A DNA stretch of 64,000 bases, from assembly GCA_041746635.1 (NCBI GenBank), contig JBGTGQ010000030.1:1-64000 (forward strand), written 5' to 3'. Made by a program: the position numbers and the translations under genes. The DNA comes from CAMASH01 sp041746635 (lineage in GTDB: Bacteria; Verrucomicrobiota; Verrucomicrobiia; Chthoniobacterales; Terrimicrobiaceae). The stretch's first letter is position 1. Each line of letters begins with the position of its first letter. Under the pieces are notes generated by a model, which was given only the letters and a program-made list of their open reading frames with translations, was not told the DNA's origin and did not search any database. This document shows positions 52,119-61,533 of the stretch, piece by piece.

Positions 52119-53057
52119 TTACCGGGCGGATTGGGATGCTATTTTCCGCCAAAGCTCCAGTTCATCACTGGAAGGGCTGACGGGAAGCAAGACCTGCACC
52201 ACGGCGTAAAAGTCTCCGCGTGTTCCTCCCTTGTGTGGGAGCCCGCGGCCACTGAGGCGAAACTTGCGGCCGTTTTGCGTTCCGGGAGTCACATGCAGTT
52301 TGGCCCGGCCATCCAGCGTGGGAATTTCCACATCACAGCCCAAGACGGCCTGATGCACGGGAATTTCCAGGTCATAGAACAAATCTTCTCCCTTCACCTC
52401 AAATTCCGGGTGTTTCTCAAACTTGATCCGAAGGAACAGGTCTCCCGCCTGCGCGCCTCCACCACCCGATCCCCCCTGTCCGGCCAACCGAATACGTTGC
52501 CCGTCGTGCACACCCTTGGGGATCTTGACGGTGTAGGTCTGAATCTTGCCTGAATCCCCGCGCCGGAAGGAAATCTGCCGCGAGGAACCGCGCAAGGCAT
52601 CCTCCAGGCTGACCAGAATATCCGCCTCCACATCCTGGCCCCGCATGGGAGTCTCCTCAAAATCAAAACCACCCCCGCTCCGGCTGCCTCCCCTGCGCGC
52701 GCCGAACATCTGTTCAAAAAAATCGCTGAACCCGGTGCCGCCAAAATGAAATTCGGTTTCCCCCTCCCCAAATCCGCCAGGAGAACCCTGCTGCCTTCGC
52801 CCGCCCGGCGGAGACTGGAACCCACCTTGTTGCCAGTTTGCGCCATAATCGTCGTATTTTTTGCGCTTCTCGGGATCGCTCAACACCTCGTAGGCCTCGT
52901 TGATCTCCTTGAATTTTTCTTCCGCCGATTTTTTGTCCTCGGCCGTGTCCGGATGGTACTTGCGGGCCAGCTTGCGGAAGGCAGTTTTGATCTCGTCCTG
53001 CGGCGCGGTTTTTGTCACGCCGAGGGTTTCATAATAGTCGCGGAATTTGGCAGGCAT
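52119..53057 (-). CDS. cbpA: DnaJ-class co-chaperone CbpA
   Basis: 312 residues. The J domain (about residues 5-70) contains the HPD motif in RKYHPDTAED. A Gly-rich linker follows, then two DnaJ C-terminal peptide-binding domains (DVEADILVSLEDALRGSSRQ, HDGQRIRLAGQGGSGG, LGCDVEIPTLDGRAKLHV). The cysteine-rich zinc-finger region of true DnaJ is absent, which makes it CbpA-like. It stimulates DnaK. It is divergent from serS with a gap of about 120 bases. Confidence 0.92.
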   Translation of the reverse strand: MPAKFRDYYETLGVTKTAPQDEIKTAFRKLARKYHPDTAEDKKSAEEKFKEINEAYEVLSDPEKRKKYDDYGANWQQGGFQSPPGGRRQQGSPGGFGEGETEFHFGGTGFSDFFEQMFGARRGGSRSGGGFDFEETPMRGQDVEADILVSLEDALRGSSRQISFRRGDSGKIQTYTVKIPKGVHDGQRIRLAGQGGSGGGGAQAGDLFLRIKFEKHPEFEVKGEDLFYDLEIPVHQAVLGCDVEIPTLDGRAKLHVTPGTQNGRKFRLSGRGLPHKGGTRGDFYAVVQVLLPVSPSSDELELWRKIASQSAR

Positions 53058-53177
53058 GAAACTGTGGGAGGACTCTCAACGTTTCAGGCGCAACGTTCAA
53101 CCTTCAAGTGGCAGGCCGGGCGCGGACAGGATTGAGAGTTGAAAGTTGAAAGTTGAGCGTTGAAACTCGCCGTCTTC

Positions 53178-54443
53178 ATGATCGATATCCGCCTTCTCCG
53201 CGAACAACCCGATTACGTCAAAACCCGCCTCGCCGCGCGAGGCTCCGACTTGGGCGAATGCATTGACGCCGCCCTGGCCCTTGATGGTGAGCGCCGCGCG
53301 GCGGAAACCCGCCTGCAAAATCTTCAAGCCGACCGCAATCGTCTCAGCAAGGAAATCGGACGTTTGCGCGCGGGGGGAAATGACACAACCACGCTGGAAG
53401 CACAATCCAAGGCCCATGCGGCGGAAATGCAGGAGTTGTCCAATCAGAGTGCCGCCTTGGAGGAAAAACAGCACGCTCTCCTGCTCGCCCTGCCCAATCT
53501 TCCCCAAGCCACGGTGCCGGCCGGGAAAGACGCCGCCGACAATACTCTCGTGCGGGAATGGGGGGAAAAACCTGTTTTGGAAAATCCGCAGGATCACCTC
53601 GTTATTGCCACTCGCTTGAAGCTTCTCGACTTCGACCGGGCCGCCAAGATCAGCGGAAGCGGATTCGTCTGCTACACCGGACCGGGAGCCCGACTGGAAC
53701 GCGCGCTGATCAACTTCCTGCTCGATCTGCACACCCGCGAACATGGTTATGTGGAGATCAATCCCCCCCATGTCGTCCGCTCCGAGGCCTTGGTCGGAAC
53801 GTCGCAACTGCCCAAATTTGAAGATCAGCAATACCGTGTGGCCAATGACGATCTTTATCTCGTTCCCACCGCCGAGGTTCCCGTCACTAACCTGCATCGC
53901 GAGGAAATTCTCCCGTGCGAGGCCCTGCCAATCAAATACGCCGCCTACACCCCCTGCTTCCGTCGCGAAGCAGGCTCGGCGGGTCTCGGCACGCGGGGAT
54001 TGATCCGCATGCATCAGTTCGACAAGGTTGAACTCGTCAAAATTTGTCGGCCGGAAAACTCGCATACCGAACTGGAATCACTGACCGCCGACGCAGAACG
54101 CGTCCTGCAAACTTTGGGCCTGCCTTACCGCGTGGTGGAACTCTGCACCGGTGACCTTGGCTTTGGCTCGGCTCGAACCTACGACATTGAAGTCTGGTCG
54201 CCGGGACAAAACGCCTATCTTGAAGTTTCAAGTTGCTCCAATTTCGAAGATTTCCAAGCCCGGCGGATGAATCTTCGTTACAAGGCCGAAGACGGAAAAA
54301 ACCGTTTTTGTCACACTCTCAACGGCTCCGGCACCGCCCTCGCGCGACTCTATGTCGCCCTGCTCGAAAACGGCCTTCAGACCGACGGTTCCGTCAGGCT
54401 GCCCGAACCGCTTCACGCCTATTTTGGAGCAGGCGTTTTGTAA
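53178..54443 (+). CDS. serS: Seryl-tRNA synthetase
   Basis: Class II synthetase charging tRNA-Ser and tRNA-Sec. The long N-terminal coiled-coil arm (residues about 30-100, LQNLQADRNRLSKEIGRLR) precedes the catalytic core. Motif 2 lies in TPCFRREAGSAGLGTRGLIR and motif 3 in GSGTALARLYVALLEN. ATG 53178 starts MIDIRLLREQPDYVK, the usual N-terminus, giving 421 residues. A perfect 21-base inverted repeat begins directly after the stop. Confidence 0.96.
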   Translation: MIDIRLLREQPDYVKTRLAARGSDLGECIDAALALDGERRAAETRLQNLQADRNRLSKEIGRLRAGGNDTTTLEAQSKAHAAEMQELSNQSAALEEKQHALLLALPNLPQATVPAGKDAADNTLVREWGEKPVLENPQDHLVIATRLKLLDFDRAAKISGSGFVCYTGPGARLERALINFLLDLHTREHGYVEINPPHVVRSEALVGTSQLPKFEDQQYRVANDDLYLVPTAEVPVTNLHREEILPCEALPIKYAAYTPCFRREAGSAGLGTRGLIRMHQFDKVELVKICRPENSHTELESLTADAERVLQTLGLPYRVVELCTGDLGFGSARTYDIEVWSPGQNAYLEVSSCSNFEDFQARRMNLRYKAEDGKNRFCHTLNGSGTALARLYVALLENGLQTDGSVRLPEPLHAYFGAGVL

Positions 54444-54511
54444 ACTGGAGGGAAGTGCTTCGTCACTTCCCGCTTTTTCCCATGGGAATTGACGAAGCAC
54501 TTCCCTCCAGT
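54444..54511. repeat. Perfect 21-bp inverted repeat spanning the tilS start
   Basis: ACTGGAGGGAAGTGCTTCGT (54444-54463) plus C at 54464 is the exact reverse complement of the arm 54491-54511 (ending TTCCCTCCAGT). The loop is 26 bases and contains the ATG of tilS at 54482. It begins one base after the serS stop codon. As RNA it is a strong hairpin that could end serS transcripts or limit tilS translation. The wording also looks like a dispersed repeat. Confidence 0.85.
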
Positions 54512-55447
54512 CTTCGTTTCCGCACTGCTCTGGCCGCGTATTCGCCCCGGAAGAAGTACCTGATCGGAGTATCCGGCGGTCGCGACTCCATGGCCCTCCT
54601 GCATGCGCTCCACGCCGTGGGTTATCGCAAGCTCGTCGTCTGCCATCTCAATCATGGCTTGCGGGGAGCATCAGCGCGCGCCGACAGCGACCTGGCCCGC
54701 CGGGCCGCCCTCCGGCTCGGGCTTGCGTTTGAGTCCGCGAAGGTCGAGGCCCAAAAATGTGCCATCCTCCAAAAGTGCTCTCTGGAACTCGCGGCCCGGG
54801 AACTTCGCTTCGCCTTTTTTTCCCAATGCGCACGAAAGCATCGTTGCCCCCGCCTCGTTCTCGCCCACCACGCCGACGATCAGATCGAGACCTGCTTGTT
54901 CAACTTTCTGCGGGGCGCCGGAGCCGCCGGCCTGGCCGGCATCAAGCCGGTTTCCCGTCGGGCGGGGCTCGAAATCATCCGACCACTGCTCGGGATTTCC
55001 CGCGACGAAATTACCGCCTACGCCAAGCAGGAAAAACTCTCCTGGCGCGAAGACGCCAGCAACCAGAGCCGAGCCCACACCCGCAATCGACTGCGCCTCG
55101 CAGTCCTTCCCGCCATCACCAAGGCGCTGGGATCCTCCCATCGTGCCGCCATTCTGCGGGCGGCGGAGATCCTGCGTGAGGAAGATGCGTGGATGGAATC
55201 TCTGGTCCCGCCCGTGTCTGAACGTCTCGCCTGCAAAAGCCTGGCCGCCATGCCTGAGGCCCTGCGACGTCGCCTCGTCCTTCGCTGGTTGCAAAAACAC
55301 AACGTGCCCGAGGCGGGATTTCAGGAGACGATTCGCACCCTCTCTCTCTTGAACAATGGCAGCGGCCCGGCCAGGGTCAGTCTGCCGGGAAATTTCCAGG
55401 CGCGGCGGCGGGCGGGGGAAATTTTTCTTGAAAAAGAAAACCCATGA
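54482..55447 (+). CDS. tilS: tRNA(Ile)-lysidine synthetase
   Basis: Modifies the wobble cytidine of tRNA-Ile(CAU) to lysidine. The PP-loop is SGGRDSMALLHAL, followed by CHLNHGLRGASARADSDLA and HHADDQIETCLFNFLRGAG. At 321 residues it is the short form, lacking the full C-terminal domains of E. coli TilS (about 430). The first dozen residues (MGIDEALPSSLRF) are encoded by the right arm of an inverted repeat, so the original start may have been overwritten by that repeat. The stop overlaps the next gene by four bases. Confidence 0.88.
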   Translation: MGIDEALPSSLRFRTALAAYSPRKKYLIGVSGGRDSMALLHALHAVGYRKLVVCHLNHGLRGASARADSDLARRAALRLGLAFESAKVEAQKCAILQKCSLELAARELRFAFFSQCARKHRCPRLVLAHHADDQIETCLFNFLRGAGAAGLAGIKPVSRRAGLEIIRPLLGISRDEITAYAKQEKLSWREDASNQSRAHTRNRLRLAVLPAITKALGSSHRAAILRAAEILREEDAWMESLVPPVSERLACKSLAAMPEALRRRLVLRWLQKHNVPEAGFQETIRTLSLLNNGSGPARVSLPGNFQARRRAGEIFLEKENP

Positions 55448-56127
55448 GTCTGCACGACGCTCTCAGGCTCGCCCTCCGGGCCGCCCGGGCCAACCTGCTG
55501 CCCGGACTCCTGCTTCAGGGCATCATGGTCGTTTTTCTTTCCTTTTATCTGCTCCACGAAGGAACGCGGGAACTTTTGGGAAATGTCGCCTCCTTGAAAA
55601 AGGAATCCGGCTACGCCTTTGCCTTCGTCTGCTACGTAATTTCCGCGGCGCTTCTGCCGGAAATTTTGCGCGTCTTTTTTTTCCAGAAGGGAAAACCCAC
55701 CCCGGCCAATTTCTGGAATTTTTTCACCGCGGCTCCGGTTTGGGGTGCGATGGGAATGCTGGTGGATCTCCTCTACCGCAGTCAGGCGCTTTGGTTTGGT
55801 CCGGGAAACGATTGGCGGACGATTGTGGTGAAAGTTGCGATTGATCAACTTCTCTTCAGCCCATTTGTCAGCAACCCCCTCCTGGTGGCCTATTTTTCCT
55901 GGAGGGACGCCGGCTACCGTCCTGAAACTCTGCGCCGCATCCTGCAGCCCCGCCATTTCGCGGAAAGGATCTTTACCGTGCAAGTGGCAGGATGGTGCAT
56001 TTGGATTCCCGGGGTGAGCCTGGTCTATTTCATGCCCTCCGATCTCCAAATTCCCGTTGCCGTCTTGATTCAATGCTTTTGGGTGTTGGTCTTCACCTTG
56101 ATCAACAAGCCCCGGCCGACCGCCTGA
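55444..56127 (+). CDS. Integral membrane protein, Mpv17-like
   Basis: 227 residues with about four to five membrane helices (NLLPGLLLQGIMVVFLSFYL, AFVCYVISAALLPEILRVFF, VAVLIQCFWVLVFTLI). The segment KVAIDQLLFSPFVSNPLLVA and the C-terminal WIPGVSLVYFMPSDLQIPVA recall the Mpv17/PMP22 family, whose members affect membrane permeability. The match is moderate. Translation is coupled to tilS by ATGA. Confidence 0.5.
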   Translation: MSLHDALRLALRAARANLLPGLLLQGIMVVFLSFYLLHEGTRELLGNVASLKKESGYAFAFVCYVISAALLPEILRVFFFQKGKPTPANFWNFFTAAPVWGAMGMLVDLLYRSQALWFGPGNDWRTIVVKVAIDQLLFSPFVSNPLLVAYFSWRDAGYRPETLRRILQPRHFAERIFTVQVAGWCIWIPGVSLVYFMPSDLQIPVAVLIQCFWVLVFTLINKPRPTA

Positions 56128-56132
56128 TCAAT

Positions 56133-57533
56133 TCATGCCCGGGCCTTGTGCTCGGCGAATAACTGCAGAGTTTTTTCCCGGGCCACCGAATGGTCCACGA
56201 TGGGAACGGGATAGCTTTTCCCCAGCCGCATACCGGGCGGTGGAGGCATCGTGAATTTTTCCGGCGCGACATCACGCAATTCCGGCAGCCATTCCTTGAT
56301 ATAAAGTCCCTGCGGATCATAGCGCGCGGTCTGGGTCCAGGGATTCTGGATGCGGAAATACGGAGCCGCATCCGCCCCGGTTCCCGCGCTCCATTGCCAG
56401 CCTCCGTTGTTGCAGGCGATATCGCCGTCCACCAGATTCTGCATGAAAAATTTTTCCCCCAACCGCCAGTCGAGCTGGAGATCCTTGGTCAGAAACATCG
56501 CGGTGATCATGCGGGAACGGTTGTGCATGAACCCGGTGCGATGGAGTTGCCGCATGGCTGCATCGACCAGGGGGAAACCGGTTTCACCGTCGCACCAGCG
56601 ACGAAAGTTTTCCGACTCTCCCGGCCAGTTCATGCCGCGGAATTTCGGATTAAATTCTGTGTCAAGCACCGTGGGATAATGCCAAAGAATGTTGATGTAA
56701 AATTCCCGCCAGATCAGCTCTCCAGCGAATTTTTGCGCCTCGCTCCGGGCCCGGGCCGGAAGCTCCGCCAAGCGCGCCTCGCATTTGGAAAAAAGTTCCC
56801 GAATGGAAATCAGACCAAAGCGCAAATCTTGCGACAATCGGGATGTTGTCTTCCCCGACGGAGTATTGCGATTCGCTCCATAATTCGCGAGGGGACCATC
56901 GAGAAAAGCATTCATCCTCTCGCGAGCAGCTTTTTCGCCGGCAGGGATAATCTCCGCCGCCACTTTCAATCCCCATCTCTCCAACGTGGGCAGCGGCAGG
57001 GAAGAAATTTTATCCGGCACCGCCAGAACTCGCAGTCGCCCGCCCACGGCCGGATGCGAAAGCTTGCTCCAGGCTTTGGCATAGGGTGTAAAGACCCGAA
57101 ACGGCCCCCCGGTGGCGGTCAGAACCTCATCGCGCTCGTGAAGGCAAATATCTTTGCAGCCGACCATCTCCACTCCCAATTCCCGACCCAGCCGTACCAG
57201 TTCCTCCTCCACTTTCCTTCCGAATGGGTCTGGGTCGCGGTTGAAAAATACCGCTTCGGCCTTGGCCTCGAGGATCAGTTTTCGCAACTCCCGCACGGCA
57301 TCTCCCTCCCGGAAAATCAGGCGCCCGCCAAGGGACTGCAAATTTTGCGCAAGGGACTCCAGACAACCGCAGAGGAATTGCTGGCGATGGGGACCGGTCC
57401 AAGCGTGAGCTTGGGACCATTGGCTGAGAATATACACGGGCACGACTTTTTCCGCCCGGATCGTGGCCAGGGCCAGAGCCGTGTTGTCCGTGACGCGTAA
57501 GTCGCGTCGGAACCAATGAATCGCTATTTTCAC
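56133..57533 (-). CDS. phr: Deoxyribodipyrimidine photolyase
   Basis: Light-driven repair of UV dimers, with FAD and an antenna cofactor. The GTG at 57533 opens KIAIHWFRRDLRVTDNTALA, the class I photolyase N-terminus, giving 466 residues. The FAD-binding region includes WREFYINILWHYP, DAAMRQLHRTGFMHNRSRMI, FLTKDLQLDWRLGEKFF and the C-terminal NNGGWQWSAGTGADAAPYF. Upstream in-frame codons to 57581 overlap a terminator and are not coding. Confidence 0.93.
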   Translation of the reverse strand: MKIAIHWFRRDLRVTDNTALALATIRAEKVVPVYILSQWSQAHAWTGPHRQQFLCGCLESLAQNLQSLGGRLIFREGDAVRELRKLILEAKAEAVFFNRDPDPFGRKVEEELVRLGRELGVEMVGCKDICLHERDEVLTATGGPFRVFTPYAKAWSKLSHPAVGGRLRVLAVPDKISSLPLPTLERWGLKVAAEIIPAGEKAARERMNAFLDGPLANYGANRNTPSGKTTSRLSQDLRFGLISIRELFSKCEARLAELPARARSEAQKFAGELIWREFYINILWHYPTVLDTEFNPKFRGMNWPGESENFRRWCDGETGFPLVDAAMRQLHRTGFMHNRSRMITAMFLTKDLQLDWRLGEKFFMQNLVDGDIACNNGGWQWSAGTGADAAPYFRIQNPWTQTARYDPQGLYIKEWLPELRDVAPEKFTMPPPPGMRLGKSYPVPIVDHSVAREKTLQLFAEHKARA

Positions 57534-57566
57534 CACGACGTTACGATGCACCCGTGGACTGGATGG

Positions 57567-57592
57567 AAAAAAGGGCTGCACGATGCAGCCCC
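57567..57592 (-). terminator. Rho-independent terminator of the sigma factor gene
   Basis: On the minus strand GGGCTGCA-TCG-TGCAGCCC, an 8-bp perfect stem with a three-base loop, is followed by TTTTTT. It lies 22 bases past the stop of the sigma factor gene and just before the photolyase start on the same strand, so it should separate the two. Confidence 0.9.
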
Positions 57593-57613
57593 TTCCTCAC
57601 TGATTTGTTCGAT

Positions 57614-58459
57614 TTACGCGAACATTTCCACCTGCGGGCGCTCTTTTTTTCCAAGAGCCTTGCGCAGTTTGTGCAAGGCAATGTTTTGCAACTGCCGAAT
57701 GCGCTCGCGAGTCACCCCGAAGTTCTCTCCCACTTCTTCCAAAGTCTTGGGCTTTTGTCCATCGAGGCCAAATCGCGAATTGATAATCCTGCGTTCCCGT
57801 TCGTCGAGCACATCCATGAGATCGCCAACCTCCTCGCGAAGATCCTTATCCCGCAAGGTCTCAAACGGATCGTCCGCCTCAACATCGCCAACGATGTCGC
57901 CGAACTCGGTCGAATCATCATCGCCGATGGGCTGGTCAAGCGAGGCGGGGCGAACCGCCGCCGCTTTCAGCTGGGTGATTTTGGATGCAGAAAGACCAAT
58001 CTCTTCGGCCAGCTCGTCGTCGGACGGCTCACGGCCCAATTCTTCAGTCATCTGCGCGGAGACCCGGCGCACCTTGGCGATTTTGTCCACCAAATGAACG
58101 GGCAAACGAATTGTTTTGCTCTGGTTGGCCAAGGCCCGCTTGATCGACTGTTTGATCCACCATGCCGCGTAGGTGCTCAACTTCCCGCCCTTTTTGGGGT
58201 CAAAGCGCTCGACCGCTTTCATCAGGCCGATGTTGCCCTCGGAGATGAGGTCCAACAAAGGCAAGCCGAGGTTGCCGTAGTCGCGAGCGATCTTCACGAC
58301 CAAGCGAAGATTGGCACTGACCATCTCGGTGCGGGCTTTTTGATCGCCGCGCTTGATGCGACGGGCCAGCTTCACTTCCTGTTGCGGAGTCAAAAGCGGA
58401 AACTTCGCAATTTCCCGGAGATATTGTTGAAATCCTGTCTCGTTGTCTTCCAGTGCCAT
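57614..58459 (-). CDS. Primary-type RNA polymerase sigma-70 factor
   Basis: 281 residues with regions 1.2 (GFQQYLREIAKFPLLTPQQE), 2 (VSANLRLVVKIARDYGNLGL, DLISEGNIGLMKAVERFDP, the -10-recognising STYAAWWIKQSIKRAL), 3 and 4 (FGVTRERIRQLQNIALHKLR). Region 1.1 and the large non-conserved insert of RpoD are absent, which is typical of group 2 or small primary factors. AGAGGA sits ahead of the ATG. The 265 bases upstream are AT-rich and probably hold its promoter, but I cannot place one with confidence. Confidence 0.92.
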   Translation of the reverse strand: MALEDNETGFQQYLREIAKFPLLTPQQEVKLARRIKRGDQKARTEMVSANLRLVVKIARDYGNLGLPLLDLISEGNIGLMKAVERFDPKKGGKLSTYAAWWIKQSIKRALANQSKTIRLPVHLVDKIAKVRRVSAQMTEELGREPSDDELAEEIGLSASKITQLKAAAVRPASLDQPIGDDDSTEFGDIVGDVEADDPFETLRDKDLREEVGDLMDVLDERERRIINSRFGLDGQKPKTLEEVGENFGVTRERIRQLQNIALHKLRKALGKKERPQVEMFA

Positions 58460-58724
58460 AAATTTGTTCCTCTATCTATAGTTAACGTTTGAATTGGAGA
58501 TTCGGTTCGATAAATCTTTCAGTTGTTTAATGGGGTTAACAAATTAGACAGTAAGGTGAAGGGGCTGTTCAAATTTTCTAAGAAAACTGATTTTGATGTC
58601 GCCTGTCGCACAAACTTATGATTGGCAATGGTTTATCCCAGACTTTAGCGTCAATTTTTCGCGAATTTTCCTTCGGGCTTCGCTTGATAAGCGGACCTCA
58701 CTTCTTCACCCTGCCTGAAAACTC

Positions 58725-59885
58725 ATGCGCATCCTTGTCACCGGCCTCATCGGCCAATACGCCTTCGGCGGCGTCACCTGGGATTATATCCAGTACGTTC
58801 TCGGTTTCCGCGCCCTCGGCCACGATGTCTGGTATTTGGAAGACTCAGCCAATTGGGCCTACGATCCGGTCAAGCAGGAACCCAGCGCCGATTGCTCGCA
58901 CAACGTCAGTTACCTCGAACGCATCATGCACGAGTTCGACCTGGGCGACCGCTGGATCTACCGCAACGAACCGGACGGAAAATATTACGGCGTTACGAAC
59001 GAGCGACAAGCGGAGCAAATCATCGCGAGCGCCGACATTCTGGCCAACGTCTCCGGGGCCTGCTGGCTGCGACCCACCACCGCCGGGGTGAAAACCAAAC
59101 TCTTCCTCGATGGCGACCCGATGTTCACGCACACGAAGCTGGACGCATCGAAGCCCGAATACCTTGAACGAGTTCTTTCCCACGAGAAACATTTCACCTT
59201 TGGTCTCAACGTGGGCCAGCCCGGCTGCAAGGTTCCCACCGCCGGCTTGAAATGGCACCCCACGGTTCAGCCCATCGCCCTCGATTGGTGGGAAAAAACC
59301 CTCATGCCCCCGACCGCCTGCCACGCCGCCGACGGTGCCTGGACCACCGTCATGAACTGGGCCAGCTACAAACCGGAGGAATTTGAAGGCGAAACCTACG
59401 GACAGAAAGACATAGAGTTTCTCCGCTTCTCCACCCTCCCGGAAAAAACTTCGGAAAAATTCGTACTCGCCATGGGCCAGGGTCCGGGAAAGAACCGTCC
59501 CACCGAACACCTCGAATCCCTCGGCTGGAAGATCATCGAACCCGACCTGCATCTCCCCGACTACGCCAGCTATCACGATTTCCTTTCCCATAGCAAAGCC
59601 GAATGGAGCATCGCCAAGAATGGCTACGTCAAATCGCACAGCGGCTGGTTTAGCTGCCGCAGCGCCTGCTACCTCGCCGCAGGCAAACCGGTCGTGGTGC
59701 AGGACACCGGTTGGAGCGACCATATGCCGACTGGCGACGGCGTGTTATCCTTTCGCACCATGGAGGAGGCGGTGGCCGGCATCGAGGCCGTGGCCAAAAA
59801 TTACCCCCATCACTGTGATGCCGCCCGCACGTATGCCCGAACGTATTTTGAGGCCGCCAAAGTCTGCGCCGAACTACTGAAGTAA
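58725..59885 (+). CDS. Glycosyltransferase-like protein
   Basis: 386 residues. The N-terminal Rossmann-like half starts MRILVTGLIGQYAFGGVTWD and includes LGHDVWYLEDSANW and TKLFLDGDPMFTH. The C-terminal half carries SKAEWSIAKNGYVKSHSGWF and PVVVQDTGWSDHMPTGDGVL, which is the nucleotide-sugar-binding pattern of GT-B enzymes of the CgeB/family 1 type. The substrate is unknown. The start is preceded by a weak ribosome site. It converges on the sugar porter gene. Confidence 0.75.
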   Translation: MRILVTGLIGQYAFGGVTWDYIQYVLGFRALGHDVWYLEDSANWAYDPVKQEPSADCSHNVSYLERIMHEFDLGDRWIYRNEPDGKYYGVTNERQAEQIIASADILANVSGACWLRPTTAGVKTKLFLDGDPMFTHTKLDASKPEYLERVLSHEKHFTFGLNVGQPGCKVPTAGLKWHPTVQPIALDWWEKTLMPPTACHAADGAWTTVMNWASYKPEEFEGETYGQKDIEFLRFSTLPEKTSEKFVLAMGQGPGKNRPTEHLESLGWKIIEPDLHLPDYASYHDFLSHSKAEWSIAKNGYVKSHSGWFSCRSACYLAAGKPVVVQDTGWSDHMPTGDGVLSFRTMEEAVAGIEAVAKNYPHHCDAARTYARTYFEAAKVCAELLK

Positions 59886-59890
59886 ACGCG

Positions 59891-61354
59891 TTAGCGCCCG
59901 ATCTTTTTGAGCGGCAGGCCGGACATAAGGTTGCGCTCAATTTTCTCCAGCGAAACGCCTTTCGTCTCCGGCACGAAGATCAAGAAGAAGATGACGAACA
60001 GCACGTTCAAGGCGCCGTAAAGCAGGAAGGTGTTGCCCGGGCCGAAGCCATTGATGAGCGAGAGAAACGTCATGCCCACAATGGCATTGGCGATCCAGTT
60101 TGTCCCGGTGCTGAAAGTCACACCCATGTCGCGGCCGGCCAGTGGATAAATCTCGGAACAGATCACCCAGATGATGGGCCCGGCACTCATGGCGAACCCG
60201 ACGATGAAAATGAGCAAGGCAAAGATCGCCGGATAAGCGTAGTCGAGACTCTTCAACATGATGGAGGTTTCCTCGACACCCTTGGCATTCGTGATCGTGT
60301 GCGTTTCTCCCCCGATGAGGAAAAGCGAGCCAACCACAATAAGAGCGAGGCCCATGGTGACGAAGCCGGCATACATGATGGGTTTGCGTCCGATTCTGTC
60401 CACGAAGGCAATGGCGATGAAGGTGGCCAGCACATTGGTTACCCCGACGATGACCGTGCCCCACATTTGCTCATTGGTATCCTCGAAGCCCGCCATGCCG
60501 AAAATGCGGGGAGCATAGTACATAATGACGTTGATGCCGGTGAGTTGCTGGATGATTTGCAGGCCAATGCCGAGGCCGATGGCGCGGCGGAAATTCGGGT
60601 TGTTTTTCAACAAGGAAAATCCGTCCTGTTTTATTTTAATGCTGTCCTCAATCTCCCGGACTTCCGCAGCGATCTCGACGTCGTCGAGTTTCATTTGCTT
60701 GAAAACCCCGATGGCTTTTTCCTGAAAGCCCTTGAGGAAGAGCCAGCGCGGACTCTCGGGCAGAAAATACACCCCGATGAACATGACCGCCGCGGGAATG
60801 GCGATGATGCCCAGCATGATGCGCCAGTGGCCTCCGGTCACTCCGTCAAACGTCGCATATGTGGCCAGCCAGGTGTTGCTCAGGAACGCCATCACGATAC
60901 CGATGGTGATCATCAGTTGGTACATCGAGATCATCGAGCCACGAACGGACCCCGGTGAGACCTCCGAAAGATAAAGCGGAGCGGTGAAGGAGGCCACGCC
61001 CACCGCGATCCCGAGAATGAAGCGGGCGATGAGCAACATGTGTTCATTGGTGGCAAAGGCGCAAAGAATCGCACCAATGATGAAATTCACCGCACTGATG
61101 AGAATCGTTTTCCGCCGCCCAAGGTGACTAGAGAGAACCCCGCTGAACAACGCTCCGAGCGCCGCACCCCAGAGCAGGGCACTCACGATGAATTGAATCG
61201 AGTCGTCGGAAATTTTGAAATCCTTTTGAATGAATCCTTCGGCTCCGGAAATGACCCCGACATCAAGTCCGAAAAGCAAGCCCGCAAGGGCGGCGGTAAG
61301 GCCGATGAAATAGACAATGGGCTGGACGCGCTTGGGGGCAGTGGGAGAAGCCAT
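59891..61354 (-). CDS. Sugar porter family MFS transporter
   Basis: 487 residues from ATG at 61354 with twelve membrane helices. The family signatures are present: GLLFGLDVGVISGAEGFIQ, GRRKTILISA after helix 2, PESPRWLFLKG, QQLTGINVIMYYAPRIF, DRIGRKPIM and the C-terminal PETKGVSLEKIE. It is a proton- or sodium-coupled importer of a monosaccharide, possibly xylose, galactose or glucose. The in-frame extension to 61426 crosses a leader region and was not used. Confidence 0.92.
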   Translation of the reverse strand: MASPTAPKRVQPIVYFIGLTAALAGLLFGLDVGVISGAEGFIQKDFKISDDSIQFIVSALLWGAALGALFSGVLSSHLGRRKTILISAVNFIIGAILCAFATNEHMLLIARFILGIAVGVASFTAPLYLSEVSPGSVRGSMISMYQLMITIGIVMAFLSNTWLATYATFDGVTGGHWRIMLGIIAIPAAVMFIGVYFLPESPRWLFLKGFQEKAIGVFKQMKLDDVEIAAEVREIEDSIKIKQDGFSLLKNNPNFRRAIGLGIGLQIIQQLTGINVIMYYAPRIFGMAGFEDTNEQMWGTVIVGVTNVLATFIAIAFVDRIGRKPIMYAGFVTMGLALIVVGSLFLIGGETHTITNAKGVEETSIMLKSLDYAYPAIFALLIFIVGFAMSAGPIIWVICSEIYPLAGRDMGVTFSTGTNWIANAIVGMTFLSLINGFGPGNTFLLYGALNVLFVIFFLIFVPETKGVSLEKIERNLMSGLPLKKIGR

Positions 61355-61433
61355 GGGTCGGGTGATTAGGTTGTTGGTAGCAATTTTCCCACACCTTAAC
61401 AAGACGGAAGAGATGGGGCGTGGCATCGGGTTG

Positions 61434-61518
61434 ATGCGCCTGCGGCACAGACCTTGGCTACGCTTCGGAACCAGCCGATGCGCTTCTGGTTCATTGGCAA
61501 GATGCCGATGCTACGATT
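61434..61518. repeat. Dispersed palindromic repeat upstream of the sugar porter
   Basis: AACCAGCCGATGCGCTTCTGG and GGCAAGATGCCGATGC show the same wording as the argD-argF gap (39079-39219), and GGCAAGATGCC also as the IS4 terminal repeat. It is an intergenic repeat with no coding role I can see. Confidence 0.4.
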
Positions 61519-61533
61519 TTTGCGAACGCCAGA

